This document shows positions 43,620 through 51,939 of a stretch of 64,000 nt of DNA, piece by piece; position 1 is the first letter of the stretch; the number at the start of each line of letters is the position of its first letter. The stretch comes from Streptomyces albireticuli (GTDB lineage: Bacteria > Actinomycetota > Actinomycetes > Streptomycetales > Streptomycetaceae): NCBI RefSeq assembly GCF_002192455.1, contig NZ_CP021744.1, positions 434,001 to 498,000 of the forward strand. Reading direction: 5' to 3'. Both the position numbers and the translations under genes were made by a program. The notes under the pieces are model-generated. The model did no database searches, had not been told where the DNA came from, and was given only the letters and a program-made list of their open reading frames with translations.

Positions 43620-44456
43620 TCAGCCGAGGGCGAGCAGGCTGACGGCGGCCGCGGCGGCGCCGAGTCCGGCGAGCTGGCCCCGGTGGACGCGTTCGGACAG
43701 GACGGTACGGGCGAGGAGGACGGTACCGGCCGGGTAGAGGGCGGTGACGACGGCCACCACGGCCAGGTCGCCGCCGCGGGCCGCGAAGAGGAAGGCGAGG
43801 TTGGCCAGGGAGTCCAGCGCGCCGGCCCCGGCCGAGAGGGCGAGCGAGGGCCGTTCGGGGCCGAGCCGCCCGCGCAGGAGACCGGCGGCGGTCAGGGTCA
43901 CGGCGGAGGAGACGGCCCTGCCGACGACCAGCGGTGCCACTCCGCTGTCACCGGGCGCCTGGTGGAGGCAGACGAGCTGGAGGGCGATGGCGGCGCCCGC
44001 GCCGCACGCGAGGAGCAGTGCCGTGCGGCCGGGGCGGGCGGAGCGGGTGCCGGGGCCGGCGCTGACCAGGACGACGGCGACCAGGGCGAGGGGTACGCCG
44101 ATGAGTCCCGCGACGCCCAGGCGCTCGCCCTGCACGAGGCCGACGCCGACCGGCAGCACGGCGGAGACGAGGGCCGTCACCGGGGACAGCACGCTCATCG
44201 GGCCGATGGCCAGCGTGCGGTAGAGCAGGGCGAAGGCGGCGGCCGAGGCCACACCGGAGGCCGCGCCCCAGCCGAGGGCGGCCGCGCTCCAGCGGGCGCC
44301 GAGGACGGGCCACAGCAGCAGTTCGACGGCGAGGCTGGCGGGTGCCGCGATCATGACCGTGCGCAGCACGTGGGCGCGCCGGGCCCCGAGTCCGCCGAGG
44401 AAGTCGGCGCAGCCGTAGGCCAGTGAGCTGCCCAGGGCCAGAATCAACGCGATCAC
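43620..44456 (-). CDS. EamA/DMT-superfamily transporter
   Basis: A 278-aa membrane protein of ten hydrophobic segments in two EamA repeats; the first repeat ends in PMSVLSPVTALVSAVLPVGVGLVQGERL, the second in AVVAVVTALYPAGTVLLARTVLSERVHRGQL. DMT proteins export or exchange amino acids, nucleotides or drugs. GTG 44456 follows GAGGGAG. The promoter at 44490-44518 is recognisable. It lies downstream of no other gene on the same strand within 180 bases, so it is monocistronic, and it is divergent from the membrane-anchored unknown protein. Confidence 0.88.
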   Translation of the reverse strand: MIALILALGSSLAYGCADFLGGLGARRAHVLRTVMIAAPASLAVELLLWPVLGARWSAAALGWGAASGVASAAAFALLYRTLAIGPMSVLSPVTALVSAVLPVGVGLVQGERLGVAGLIGVPLALVAVVLVSAGPGTRSARPGRTALLLACGAGAAIALQLVCLHQAPGDSGVAPLVVGRAVSSAVTLTAAGLLRGRLGPERPSLALSAGAGALDSLANLAFLFAARGGDLAVVAVVTALYPAGTVLLARTVLSERVHRGQLAGLGAAAAAVSLLALG

Positions 44457-44489
44457 GACACTCCCTCTCGTTCGACTTAATGACCGGAG

Positions 44490-44518
44490 GGTATATCGAA
44501 ATGACCAGATCGGTCCAA
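44490..44518 (-). promoter_or_regulatory. Promoter of the EamA transporter gene
   Basis: On the minus strand -35 TTGGAC (44513-44518) and -10 TATACC (44490-44495) are separated by 17 bases. The flanking bases contain GACC-N5-GGTC, possibly a regulator half-site pair. Confidence 0.55.
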
Positions 44519-44636
44519 CAGAACGACCGCAAAGCGCATCAGGATGACCGGCCGCACGGGCGGAGCGCCACATCTGAGTACGTGGCTGAGTACGAGCGCT
44601 CAGGGCCCCGCCGGCCGGGGCCGCGATGCTGGGGGC

Positions 44637-45296
44637 ATGACAACGCCCCCTCTCGCCGATCCGCGGCCGCAGCCGTACCCGCCCTTCCCGGCCTCCCCTC
44701 CCCCGCTCCCGGGCCGGGCGCCCCGCGGGCGCGGGGCGCTGGTGGCCGGCACCGTCGCGGTGCTGGTGCTCGCGCTGTGCGGGGGCGCCGCGTGGTGGCT
44801 GACGCGGAGCGACGGGGATCCGCTGGCCGGCCGGCCCCGGGTGACCGACAGCGCGGCCGGGCTGTCGTACGCGATACCCGAGGGGTGGAAGGACAGCGGC
44901 CGGGAGAAGCTGATCGGCGCCTTCACCTCGTCGGTCGGCCCGGAGCGTGCCGAGCGCGAGGGAGGGAGCACCGTCCTGGCCGGGCGGGCCGGGCCCGTAC
45001 CCGAGGAGGCGCTGAAGCCGCAGGCGGAGAGGGCGGCCCGGTCGAACGCGGTGTTCTTCTCGCCGGACGGGCGGTCGACGCTGGAGGAGTCGCGGGCGAC
45101 GAAGGTGAGCGGCCGTCCGGCGCACACGGTGGTGCTGAGGCTGGAGGACGGCGAGGGCGGTACGGGCCATCTCCGGATGACGCTCGTCCAGGTGGACGCC
45201 GGCCGCTCCGCCTTCCTCCTGGGCATCGCCCTGCCGGCCGGGCCGGACGAGCGCCACGAGGTCGACGCCGTGCTGGAGAGCGCCTCCGTGAAATGA
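44637..45296 (+). CDS. Single-pass membrane-anchored protein of unknown function
   Basis: A 219-aa protein with a Pro-rich cytosolic N-terminus (~30 residues), one transmembrane helix (ALVAGTVAVLVLALCGGAAWWL) and a ~160-aa extracytoplasmic domain. The pattern AAGLSYAIPEGWKDSG followed by alternating strands is common in actinobacterial exported proteins of the PsbP/LpqN-like type, but no catalytic motif is visible. ATG 44637 gives the expected topology. It is convergent with the Lrp/AsnC gene. Confidence 0.65.
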   Translation: MTTPPLADPRPQPYPPFPASPPPLPGRAPRGRGALVAGTVAVLVLALCGGAAWWLTRSDGDPLAGRPRVTDSAAGLSYAIPEGWKDSGREKLIGAFTSSVGPERAEREGGSTVLAGRAGPVPEEALKPQAERAARSNAVFFSPDGRSTLEESRATKVSGRPAHTVVLRLEDGEGGTGHLRMTLVQVDAGRSAFLLGIALPAGPDERHEVDAVLESASVK

Positions 45297-45318
45297 GCGC
45301 GGCGGCCGGGCCCGCGGC

Positions 45319-46323
45319 TCAGCGCGGCGGGTCGAAAAGCCGACTGCCGTCGCTGAGCAGGCCCGCCCGTTTGACGTGGCGGAGCACGGGGACGACCTCC
45401 AGCTGGTGCACGGACGTCAGCGCGCCGATCTCTTCCGTGATGTACCTGTACAGGGCGTGCCGGTCCTTGCAGAGCACCGAGGCGGCGAGGTTGCTGGTGC
45501 CGGTCATGGCCGCGACGAAGGGGACCTGGGGGTGGTCGGCGAGCGCCTGGCCGACCTCGGCCAGGACGCTGGGGGCCACGGTCACGGCGAGCGCGGCCTC
45601 CGTCCGGTAGCCCAGGTGGACGGGGAGGATCTCGACCTCGAAGGTGAGCGCTCCGGTCCCCCGCAGATACTCCAGGCGGCGGCGCACCGTGGACTCCGAA
45701 CGGCTGGTCGCCTTCGCGAGTTCGGGGTAGCCCGCCCTGCCGTCCCGCGCGAGCACGGCCAGCAGGGCGTGGTCGAAGTCGTCGAGCCGGACGGTGTCCT
45801 CGCGGTTCACCTCCGGCGGCCGCAGGGCCTGTATCTGCTCCTCGCCGAGCTCGGCCGGGCCCAGCCAGTGGCCGGGGCCGGCGGTGTACCGGTGGAGGAG
45901 GCTCTGCGCCGAGACCCCCGTGACCTGCCGGGTGCCGGGCAGCTTCTGGAGCAGGAGGGCCTCGTGGTCCTCCGAGGTGCGGGAGCTCACCATGCATCCG
46001 ACCTCGGCACCACCGGCGAGGATCTTCACCCAGCCGGTGTCGGGGCGGTGGGACAGCGCCTCGGCGATGGCCACCGCCGAGCCCGGGACGCACTGGATGC
46101 GCAGCCGGGACTCGTGCATGCCGACGCGGTCGCCCACGGGCAGGCCGAGCACCCGGAGCAGTCCCGCCCCGCGGAGGCGGCGGTACCGGCGGATCACGGT
46201 CTGGTCCGTGGTCTCCAGGGCCGCGGCGAGGCGGCTGAAGGCGGCCCGGCCGTCGATCATCAGGGCCTGGACGAGCTGCCGGTCGAGGAGATCGAATCCA
46301 TGGTCGTTCATATTTTCGAGCAT
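45319..46323 (-). CDS. Double-domain Lrp/AsnC-type regulator
   Basis: A 334-aa protein made of two tandem Lrp/AsnC units. Each has a helix-turn-helix (GFDLLDRQLVQALMIDGRAAFSRLAAALETT at the N-terminus; FDHALLAVLARDGRAGYPELAKATSRSESTVRRRLEYL from ~175) and a RAM ligand-binding domain. Tandem Lrp proteins are common in Streptomyces and usually bind amino acids or related effectors. It is divergent from the DHA2-type exporter, and a 14-bp palindrome at 46367 sits between them, so it probably controls that exporter and itself. ATG 46323 is used; ATG 46311 is an alternative. Confidence 0.87.
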   Translation of the reverse strand: MLENMNDHGFDLLDRQLVQALMIDGRAAFSRLAAALETTDQTVIRRYRRLRGAGLLRVLGLPVGDRVGMHESRLRIQCVPGSAVAIAEALSHRPDTGWVKILAGGAEVGCMVSSRTSEDHEALLLQKLPGTRQVTGVSAQSLLHRYTAGPGHWLGPAELGEEQIQALRPPEVNREDTVRLDDFDHALLAVLARDGRAGYPELAKATSRSESTVRRRLEYLRGTGALTFEVEILPVHLGYRTEAALAVTVAPSVLAEVGQALADHPQVPFVAAMTGTSNLAASVLCKDRHALYRYITEEIGALTSVHQLEVVPVLRHVKRAGLLSDGSRLFDPPR

Positions 46324-46366
46324 CTCATACGGGAGGTGTGTCGGATTCCGTCATCCGGGCCGTGCT

Positions 46367-46380
46367 GGTTTCCGGAAACC
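46367..46380. promoter_or_regulatory. 14-bp palindromic operator candidate for the Lrp/AsnC regulator
   Basis: GGTTTCCGGAAACC is a perfect palindrome midway between the divergent Lrp/AsnC and exporter genes, 110 bases before the exporter start. Size and symmetry suit a dimeric regulator. Confidence 0.6.
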
Positions 46381-46489
46381 GCCCGGCCGATGCGAGCTTC
46401 GAACCGGCCGGGAGCGCGGCTCCCCGGGTACCGCCCGGGGAGCCTGTCGCACTCCCGGCCTCGTTCGTGACAGAGCTCTGGAGGTTCGG

Positions 46490-48040
46490 ATGCGTAAGTG
46501 GCTGCCGCTCGTAGCGGTGTGCCTGGGAACGTTCATGCTGCTGGTGGACGTCACGATCGTCGTGGTGGCGCTGCCCGACATGGCCGAGAGCCTGCGCACC
46601 TCCTTCGCGGACCTCCAGTGGGTGATGGACATCTACGCCCTGGCGCTCGCCGCGCTGCTGCTGGGCGTCGGTTCGCTGGCCGACCGGGTCGGCCACCGGC
46701 AGGTGTACGTCGTGGGCCTGGCGCTGTTCGCGCTCGCCTCGCTGGCCTGCGGGCTGGCGACGGGCCCGGCGGCCCTGATCGCCTTCCGCGGGGTGCAGGG
46801 CATAGGCGGGGCCGCGATGCTGGCCACGACGACGGCCCTGATCAGCAGCATCTACCAGGGCCGGGACCGCGGGGTGGCGTTCGGCGCCTGGGGTGCCGTC
46901 AGCGGCGCCGCGTCGGCGGCCGGGCCGGTCCTGGGCGGTCTGCTGACCGAGCACCTGGACTGGCGCTGGATCTTCTACGTGAACCTGCCGCTCAGCGTGC
47001 TCGCCGTCGCGATGACCCTGCGGTTCGTCGCCGCGACGCCCGCGCGGCGGTCCCGGGGCGTCGACCTGCCCGGCATGGCGGCCTTCACCGTCGCGGCCGG
47101 CGCCGCGACCTACGCCCTGATCAAGGGCAGTGACAACGGCTGGGCATCGGCCACCACCCTGGGGCTCTTCGGCCTCGCCGCGGTGGCGCTGCTCGCGTTC
47201 CTGGTGATCGAGAAGCGCCGGCGGGAGCCGCTGCTGGACCTCTCGCTCTTCCGCCAGGGTTCGTTCTCCGGGCTCATGGTCGCGGCGGTGCTGCTGTCCG
47301 TCGCCGCGTTCTCCTATCTGGCCTACACCTCGCTGTGGCTCCAGTCCGTACGCGGCATGGGTCCGGTCACGGCGGGCCTCACCTGCCTGCCCATGAGCCT
47401 CGCGGCCTTCCTCGTCGCGTCGCTGTCCGGGCGCTTCCTGCACGGCGCCTCGCCGCGCTGGACGGTCGGCCCGGGCCTGCTGCTGATCGGCGCGGGCGCG
47501 TTCCTCCAGGCCACGATCGACGCGGACTCCAGCTGGACCGTCCTGGTGCCGGGCCTCGCCGTGACCGGCGTCGGCGTCGGCATCGCCACCCCCATGCTGG
47601 CGTCCGCGGCGCTGGCCTCGGTCGCGCCCGAGCGCGGCGGGATGGCCAGCGGTGCCGTCAACACCGCCCGCCAGCTGGGGAACGCCCTGGGCATCGCCGT
47701 CCTGGGCGTCGTCTTCCACGCCGGGATGACCGGTGCCCTCCGGGACCACGGGAAGGGCTCCGTCGCCGATCCCGCCGCGACGGCCGACGCCCTGGCGGGC
47801 GGTCAGGCGGGCGCCGTGATCGCCCACGCGGGCCCCGCGGAGCGGGCCGCGGCCGGGCGGCTGGTGCACGAGGCCTTCGCGACCGGGCTCCAGCACACCT
47901 TCCTGGTCTCCGGCGCGCTCGGGGTGCTCGGCGGCCTCGTCGCGCTGGCGCTCGTACGCCGCCCCTCGACGCCCGCCGCGCGCCGGCCGGAGCGACCGGC
48001 GGCGACCCGCGCGGAGGCGGCCGAGCCCGCCCGTCTGTGA
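46490..48040 (+). CDS. MFS exporter, DHA2 family (14 helices)
   Basis: A 516-aa transporter. The N-terminus FMLLVDVTIVVVALPDM matches the D1/DHA2 pattern, with SLADRVGHRQVYVVGLALFALAS (motif A), RGVQGIGGAAMLATTTALISSIY (motif B) and GAVSGAASAAGPVLGGLLTE (motif C, the antiporter motif). Fourteen helices fit the length. Such pumps expel drugs or secondary metabolites by proton antiport. ATG 46490 follows GGAGGTTC, a strong site. The divergent Lrp/AsnC protein likely sets its expression. It is convergent with the eCIS operon across a strong terminator. Confidence 0.92.
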   Translation: MRKWLPLVAVCLGTFMLLVDVTIVVVALPDMAESLRTSFADLQWVMDIYALALAALLLGVGSLADRVGHRQVYVVGLALFALASLACGLATGPAALIAFRGVQGIGGAAMLATTTALISSIYQGRDRGVAFGAWGAVSGAASAAGPVLGGLLTEHLDWRWIFYVNLPLSVLAVAMTLRFVAATPARRSRGVDLPGMAAFTVAAGAATYALIKGSDNGWASATTLGLFGLAAVALLAFLVIEKRRREPLLDLSLFRQGSFSGLMVAAVLLSVAAFSYLAYTSLWLQSVRGMGPVTAGLTCLPMSLAAFLVASLSGRFLHGASPRWTVGPGLLLIGAGAFLQATIDADSSWTVLVPGLAVTGVGVGIATPMLASAALASVAPERGGMASGAVNTARQLGNALGIAVLGVVFHAGMTGALRDHGKGSVADPAATADALAGGQAGAVIAHAGPAERAAAGRLVHEAFATGLQHTFLVSGALGVLGGLVALALVRRPSTPAARRPERPAATRAEAAEPARL

Positions 48041-48060
48041 CGCGTCGTCACGACTCCCCG

Positions 48061-48112
48061 CCGCAGGGCCGGGGCCGGAAGCCCGCGGTGGCTCCCGGCC
48101 CCGGCCCTGCGG
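48061..48112. terminator. Strong bidirectional terminator ending the eCIS operon
   Basis: Perfect 18-bp arms (CCGCAGGGCCGGGGCCGG and its complement) separated by a 16-base loop lie between the 3' ends of the exporter gene and the DUF6519 gene. Confidence 0.82.
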
Positions 48113-48133
48113 CGTACGGCTGACGGCGGGTGG

Positions 48134-49609
48134 TCACCGCTCCGCGACGGCCTCGACCGGCGCCGCCAGCGGCCGGAAGCTGAACCGCAGGTCGGTCTGC
48201 GACGCCTCGCCGCCCACCACCCAGGCCAGCGGGGCGTAGTGCGCCTCGATGCCCGCCGGGGGCTGGAGCAGCGGCCGGGCGTCCGCCGTGGCGGGCCACT
48301 CCACCGTGCCGGTGGCGGTGCGCGCGGGGACGGTCCAGTGGTCGCCCGGACGGTAGCGGCCGCCGGGGGCGAACCAGACCTGGACGCCGTCCTCCAGGTC
48401 GGTCCACGCGCCCTCCACCAGCTTCAGGCCGCCGTCCCGGTCCTGCCGGGCGGTGCCGCGGCCGCCGGGGGCCCGGTGGTCCCAGCGGCGGAGGAAGGGG
48501 TGCAGACCGGGCAGCCTGCCGGTGCCCGGGCCCGGTTCGGCGTCGAGCCGCACCCGGCGGCCGGGCAGGTCGACCTCCTCCACCCGCAGCAGGTCGGCGG
48601 GTTCGCCGCGGCTGGTGTAGGCGGAGTCGGCGAGCTCCACCCGGTCCCCCGCGTTCAGGTCGAGCTTGTCGTCCTGGCCGAGCGTGGTGAGTTCCACCCA
48701 GGTGCCGTCGAGCGCGGCCACGGGGAAGACGACGGAGCCGTTCTCCCGCGACCACTTGAAGGTGGCGGTCCCGGACGTCCCGCCGGTGTGGACCTCCACG
48801 CGGTAGAGCTGGTTCTCCGGGCCCCGGTAGCGGGAGTCGGGCGGGGTCACGCACGGGTCCTCGTCGGTGCGCGCCGGGCGCTCGGTGCGGAAGGCGGCCG
48901 CGGCGGCCGGGGCGCGCTGCTTGTCCGCCCAGGCGCGGAACGCCGTGCGCAGCTGGTCGGACGTCGGGCTCTCCGGGGCGCCCAGGTCGGTACCCGTCAG
49001 GGGCAGGACCTGCCAGACGGTCTTGATCCTGGCCGCCGTGTCGGGCAGGGCGGCGCCGAGGGCGACCTCGCGGATCTCGGGGTCCTCGGCGGCGGTGACC
49101 GTACGCTCCCACACCTTGAGGTAGACGAGGTAAGGCAGCTGGGCGGGCAGCCGGTCGGCCGGCTTCTCCGCGTCGCGGTAGGCGTCGGGCTGGTCCCAGT
49201 ACGTCCAGACGCCGTCGGCCGGCGGGCCCTGTTCACCGCCGGCGTCGCCTTCCGGCCCCTCGGCGCCGGCGGGGGCGTCCGCCGCACCGGTGGGCTCGTG
49301 CTCGGCGGGCGTCCCGGCCGGCGGGCGGCCGGCGTCGCACAGGATGCCGTCCACGTAGTACCGGCCGCCGTGGATGACCAGGTCGTCGAGCGTGTTCTCG
49401 CCCTGCCGGAACTCGATGCGGAAGCCGGTGGCACCGTGCGGGCCGCCGTGCTGCCCTATCAGGTCGGCGGCCAGGGTGCGGGCCTGGTGCCGGGTGATCG
49501 CCGCCTGCTCGTTGGCGTCGGCGTCGAGCTGGACCCGGCCTTGCTGGGCGAGCACGCCGGAGTAGTGCTTGGCGGGCCGGAAGGTGAGGCGGGAGAGGTC
49601 TGCGTGCAT
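48134..49609 (-). CDS. DUF6519 protein of the eCIS baseplate operon
   Basis: A 491-aa protein. The N-terminal signature DLSRLTFRPAKHYSGVLAQQGRVQLDADANEQ is that of DUF6519 proteins, which occur in phage-tail-like operons of actinomycetes, cyanobacteria and others. The rest is beta-rich with a Gly/Pro/Ala-rich, low-complexity insertion around residues 95-130 and no catalytic motif; it ends in a strand-rich part (DLRFSFRPLAAPVE). It is the last gene of the operon and the only one separated from its neighbour by a real gap (113 bases, containing 9-bp repeats), so it may be expressed separately. A structural or receptor-binding role at the baseplate is inferred. Confidence 0.8.
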   Translation of the reverse strand: MHADLSRLTFRPAKHYSGVLAQQGRVQLDADANEQAAITRHQARTLAADLIGQHGGPHGATGFRIEFRQGENTLDDLVIHGGRYYVDGILCDAGRPPAGTPAEHEPTGAADAPAGAEGPEGDAGGEQGPPADGVWTYWDQPDAYRDAEKPADRLPAQLPYLVYLKVWERTVTAAEDPEIREVALGAALPDTAARIKTVWQVLPLTGTDLGAPESPTSDQLRTAFRAWADKQRAPAAAAAFRTERPARTDEDPCVTPPDSRYRGPENQLYRVEVHTGGTSGTATFKWSRENGSVVFPVAALDGTWVELTTLGQDDKLDLNAGDRVELADSAYTSRGEPADLLRVEEVDLPGRRVRLDAEPGPGTGRLPGLHPFLRRWDHRAPGGRGTARQDRDGGLKLVEGAWTDLEDGVQVWFAPGGRYRPGDHWTVPARTATGTVEWPATADARPLLQPPAGIEAHYAPLAWVVGGEASQTDLRFSFRPLAAPVEAVAER

Positions 49610-49629
49610 GGGTTGGTTCCCCTCGAAAA

Positions 49630-49656
49630 GCGTGGAAAGCGTGAAAGGCGTGGAGA
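49630..49656. repeat. Three 9-bp direct repeats in the gap before the DUF6519 gene
   Basis: GCGTGGAAA, GCGTGAAAG and GCGTGGAGA follow each other head to tail at 49630-49656, about 20 bases upstream of the DUF6519 start. They mark the only non-overlapping junction of the operon and may bind a regulator or affect the mRNA. Confidence 0.45.
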
Positions 49657-49722
49657 GCCGTCGGGCGAGGGACCTCGGCGGGCCGGAACGGGACCGGCCC
49701 GGCGCCGGTGGGTGACGCGGGG

Positions 49723-51939
49723 TCAGGTCACGTGGATGATCCCGGCGTCGGTGCCGGCCGGTGAGAACTCCTCCAGGCGGGCGCGCAGGCTGTCCTCGCG
49801 CTGGGGCTGGAAGAGCTCGTGGAAGGCACCGAGCTCGGAGCCGTCCTCGGCGCCCCGGGTGATCTCCGGCGCGCAGCCGCGGGCCGGCCGGCCGTAGGCC
49901 GGGGTGCCGTAGCGGACGCTGGTGAACACCGGCCGCACACGGGCCGACTCGGCGTCCTGGAGCCCGGGGACGTCGTCCCACGGGATCTCGCCCTTCTCGG
50001 CGCGTTCCCGCACGGCGGCGCGCACCTCGTCCGGCTGGCAGTGGTAGCGGCGCGGGGTGCGCGAGCCCGGTGGCACGTAGCAGAACCGCACGCAGCCGAT
50101 GCCGCGCCGGGCGGTGTGCACGCGGCCGGTGAAGAGGCTGTCCTCGGCGAGTCCGACGGCGTGGACGTGGACCTCGCCGATCACCGTGGTGCGGTGGGCG
50201 CGCAGCACGGCGTGGGCGTGGCGGCACTCCGGCCCGGAGAGGGCCTCGCGGCCGGAGCCGGTGGCGTCCACGATGCTGTCGGCGATGTGGATCTCCAGCG
50301 GGTCGGTGCCGGCCTCGTCGCCGACGACCTCGATGGTGCCGAGGACGCTGCGTTCGATCTGCACGCACGTGGTGGTGCACTCCAGGACCAGGCTGGGCTC
50401 CTGCGGCGAGTGCGGTTCGCAGCGCGGCTCCAGCGACCAGCCGGGCACCAGGGTGCAGTGCCGCAGGACGACGGAGCCGACCGGGCCGGTCACGCTGATG
50501 CCGCGGCCGGTGACGAGCAGCCCGTCCAGGACCACGCGCGGCCCCGGCCCCTCGCCGGGGTTGCCGTGGATGTTGAGGGCGTCGGGCCGGTTGCTGTACC
50601 AGTCGAGAAGGCGGATGACCGGGCGCGCGCCCTCGGCGGCGCGCACCTCCAGCCGCTCCCCGGGGGACAGGTCGAAGTCCAGCTGTTCCTGGTGGGCGCC
50701 GCTGTGGGTGAGCTCGATGACGGCCTCCGCGCCGCCGTCGGAGCGCCACTGCTCGTAGGCGTCCATGATGCGCTCGAACGGCCGGTCCGGCCCGACCTGG
50801 TAGACGGTCGCCCGGGGCGGGGTGTCGCGTTCCCTCGGGTACTCACCGCCGCCGGTGTCGTCGCCGAACGCGTAGTGGTAGCTGACCCACGCGCCGTGCC
50901 GGGGCGCGCAGCGGGTGCCGAAGGCCATGCGGCCGAGTTCGGGGTCGACGACGACCTGGCCGCGCCGGGCCCGGTAGGTCCAGTCGGAGAGGTCGGCGAC
51001 GACGATCTCGGCGGGCGGTACGGGTTCCTCGTCGTCGTCCCGCCAGACGGTGAAGGAGCGGCCGGGGCCGTAGTGGTCGGTGAGCCCGTCGGCGAGCTGC
51101 CTGCGGCGGATGAAGGCGGGGACGTTGTCCATGGTGGCCAGGTGGGAGGCCGAGGGCTCCGGCTCGGGCCTGGCCACCAGCGGGCTGTCGTTGCCGAGGA
51201 TGGAGAAGGTGTAGAGGTTGCGGGCCCGGTCGATGCAGTAGGCGGGCGCGCGCGTCACCGGGTAGGGCTTGAGCCGCCAGACGAACAGGCCGACGCCCGA
51301 CGGGGTGTACCCGCCCCGCCGGCGGGCGGATCCGGCCCGCCGTACGTCGACGCTGTGCGCGGCCGGGTCGAAGGCGCCGCCGAGCAGGTCCAGGGCGGCT
51401 CCGTCGCGGACGTCGAGCAGCCGGCCCCGGGTGAGCCGGGTCGCGGCGGCCGCCTCCCCGGCCGGCCCGAACAGGCGCACCGGCTGGTGGGCGCCGAGCA
51501 GCCGGGAGAACTCCACCGCCCTGGCGGGCCATTCGGCCACCGACGCGGAGAGCTCCTCCAGCAGCGCCAGGGTGCCCTTGCGCCGCCGGTTGGCGACGGT
51601 GTCCGCGACATCGCGGCGGGGGGCGAGCCGGGCGGCGAGGCGCCGCCGCGACTCGGCGGTGCCGCCGCCGGGGCCGCCCGCGGACAGGCCGGTGGTGAGC
51701 ACCTCCTCGTAGCCGGGCAGGACGCGGTAGCCGACGAGGTCGCCGAGGTAGGGCACGGCCCAGTCGGCGCAGGTCTCGACGAACCAGTCCTCGTAGCCCT
51801 GTTCCACTCCCGAGCGCACCAGGTCGACCTGTTCGGCGATCACGGCGAGCAGGGCCCGCAGCGGCTCCCCGGCCTCGGCGTCTCGCAGCTGGTGCCACTG
51901 CGGGAGCAGTGCCAGCAGGCCGTCGGGGTCACGGTTCAC
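49723..51939 (-). CDS. eCIS tail-I-like protein with beta-helix C-terminal region
   Basis: A 738-aa protein. The first ~75 residues (LLPQWHQLRDAEAGEPLRALLAVIAEQVDLVRSG, then WFVETCADWAVPYLGDLVGY) match the phage tail protein I-like domain of baseplate components. From ~410 onwards the sequence becomes a series of short hydrophobic strands with turns (VVLDGLLVTGRGISVTGPVGSVVLRHCTL, IEVVGDEAGTDPLEIHIADSIVD, TTVIGEVHVHAVG), typical of a right-handed parallel beta-helix. This is a fold of fibre or adhesin parts. The start is GTG 51939, overlapping the previous stop by four bases. It probably links the baseplate to a target-binding element. Confidence 0.78.
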   Translation of the reverse strand: MNRDPDGLLALLPQWHQLRDAEAGEPLRALLAVIAEQVDLVRSGVEQGYEDWFVETCADWAVPYLGDLVGYRVLPGYEEVLTTGLSAGGPGGGTAESRRRLAARLAPRRDVADTVANRRRKGTLALLEELSASVAEWPARAVEFSRLLGAHQPVRLFGPAGEAAAATRLTRGRLLDVRDGAALDLLGGAFDPAAHSVDVRRAGSARRRGGYTPSGVGLFVWRLKPYPVTRAPAYCIDRARNLYTFSILGNDSPLVARPEPEPSASHLATMDNVPAFIRRRQLADGLTDHYGPGRSFTVWRDDDEEPVPPAEIVVADLSDWTYRARRGQVVVDPELGRMAFGTRCAPRHGAWVSYHYAFGDDTGGGEYPRERDTPPRATVYQVGPDRPFERIMDAYEQWRSDGGAEAVIELTHSGAHQEQLDFDLSPGERLEVRAAEGARPVIRLLDWYSNRPDALNIHGNPGEGPGPRVVLDGLLVTGRGISVTGPVGSVVLRHCTLVPGWSLEPRCEPHSPQEPSLVLECTTTCVQIERSVLGTIEVVGDEAGTDPLEIHIADSIVDATGSGREALSGPECRHAHAVLRAHRTTVIGEVHVHAVGLAEDSLFTGRVHTARRGIGCVRFCYVPPGSRTPRRYHCQPDEVRAAVRERAEKGEIPWDDVPGLQDAESARVRPVFTSVRYGTPAYGRPARGCAPEITRGAEDGSELGAFHELFQPQREDSLRARLEEFSPAGTDAGIIHVT

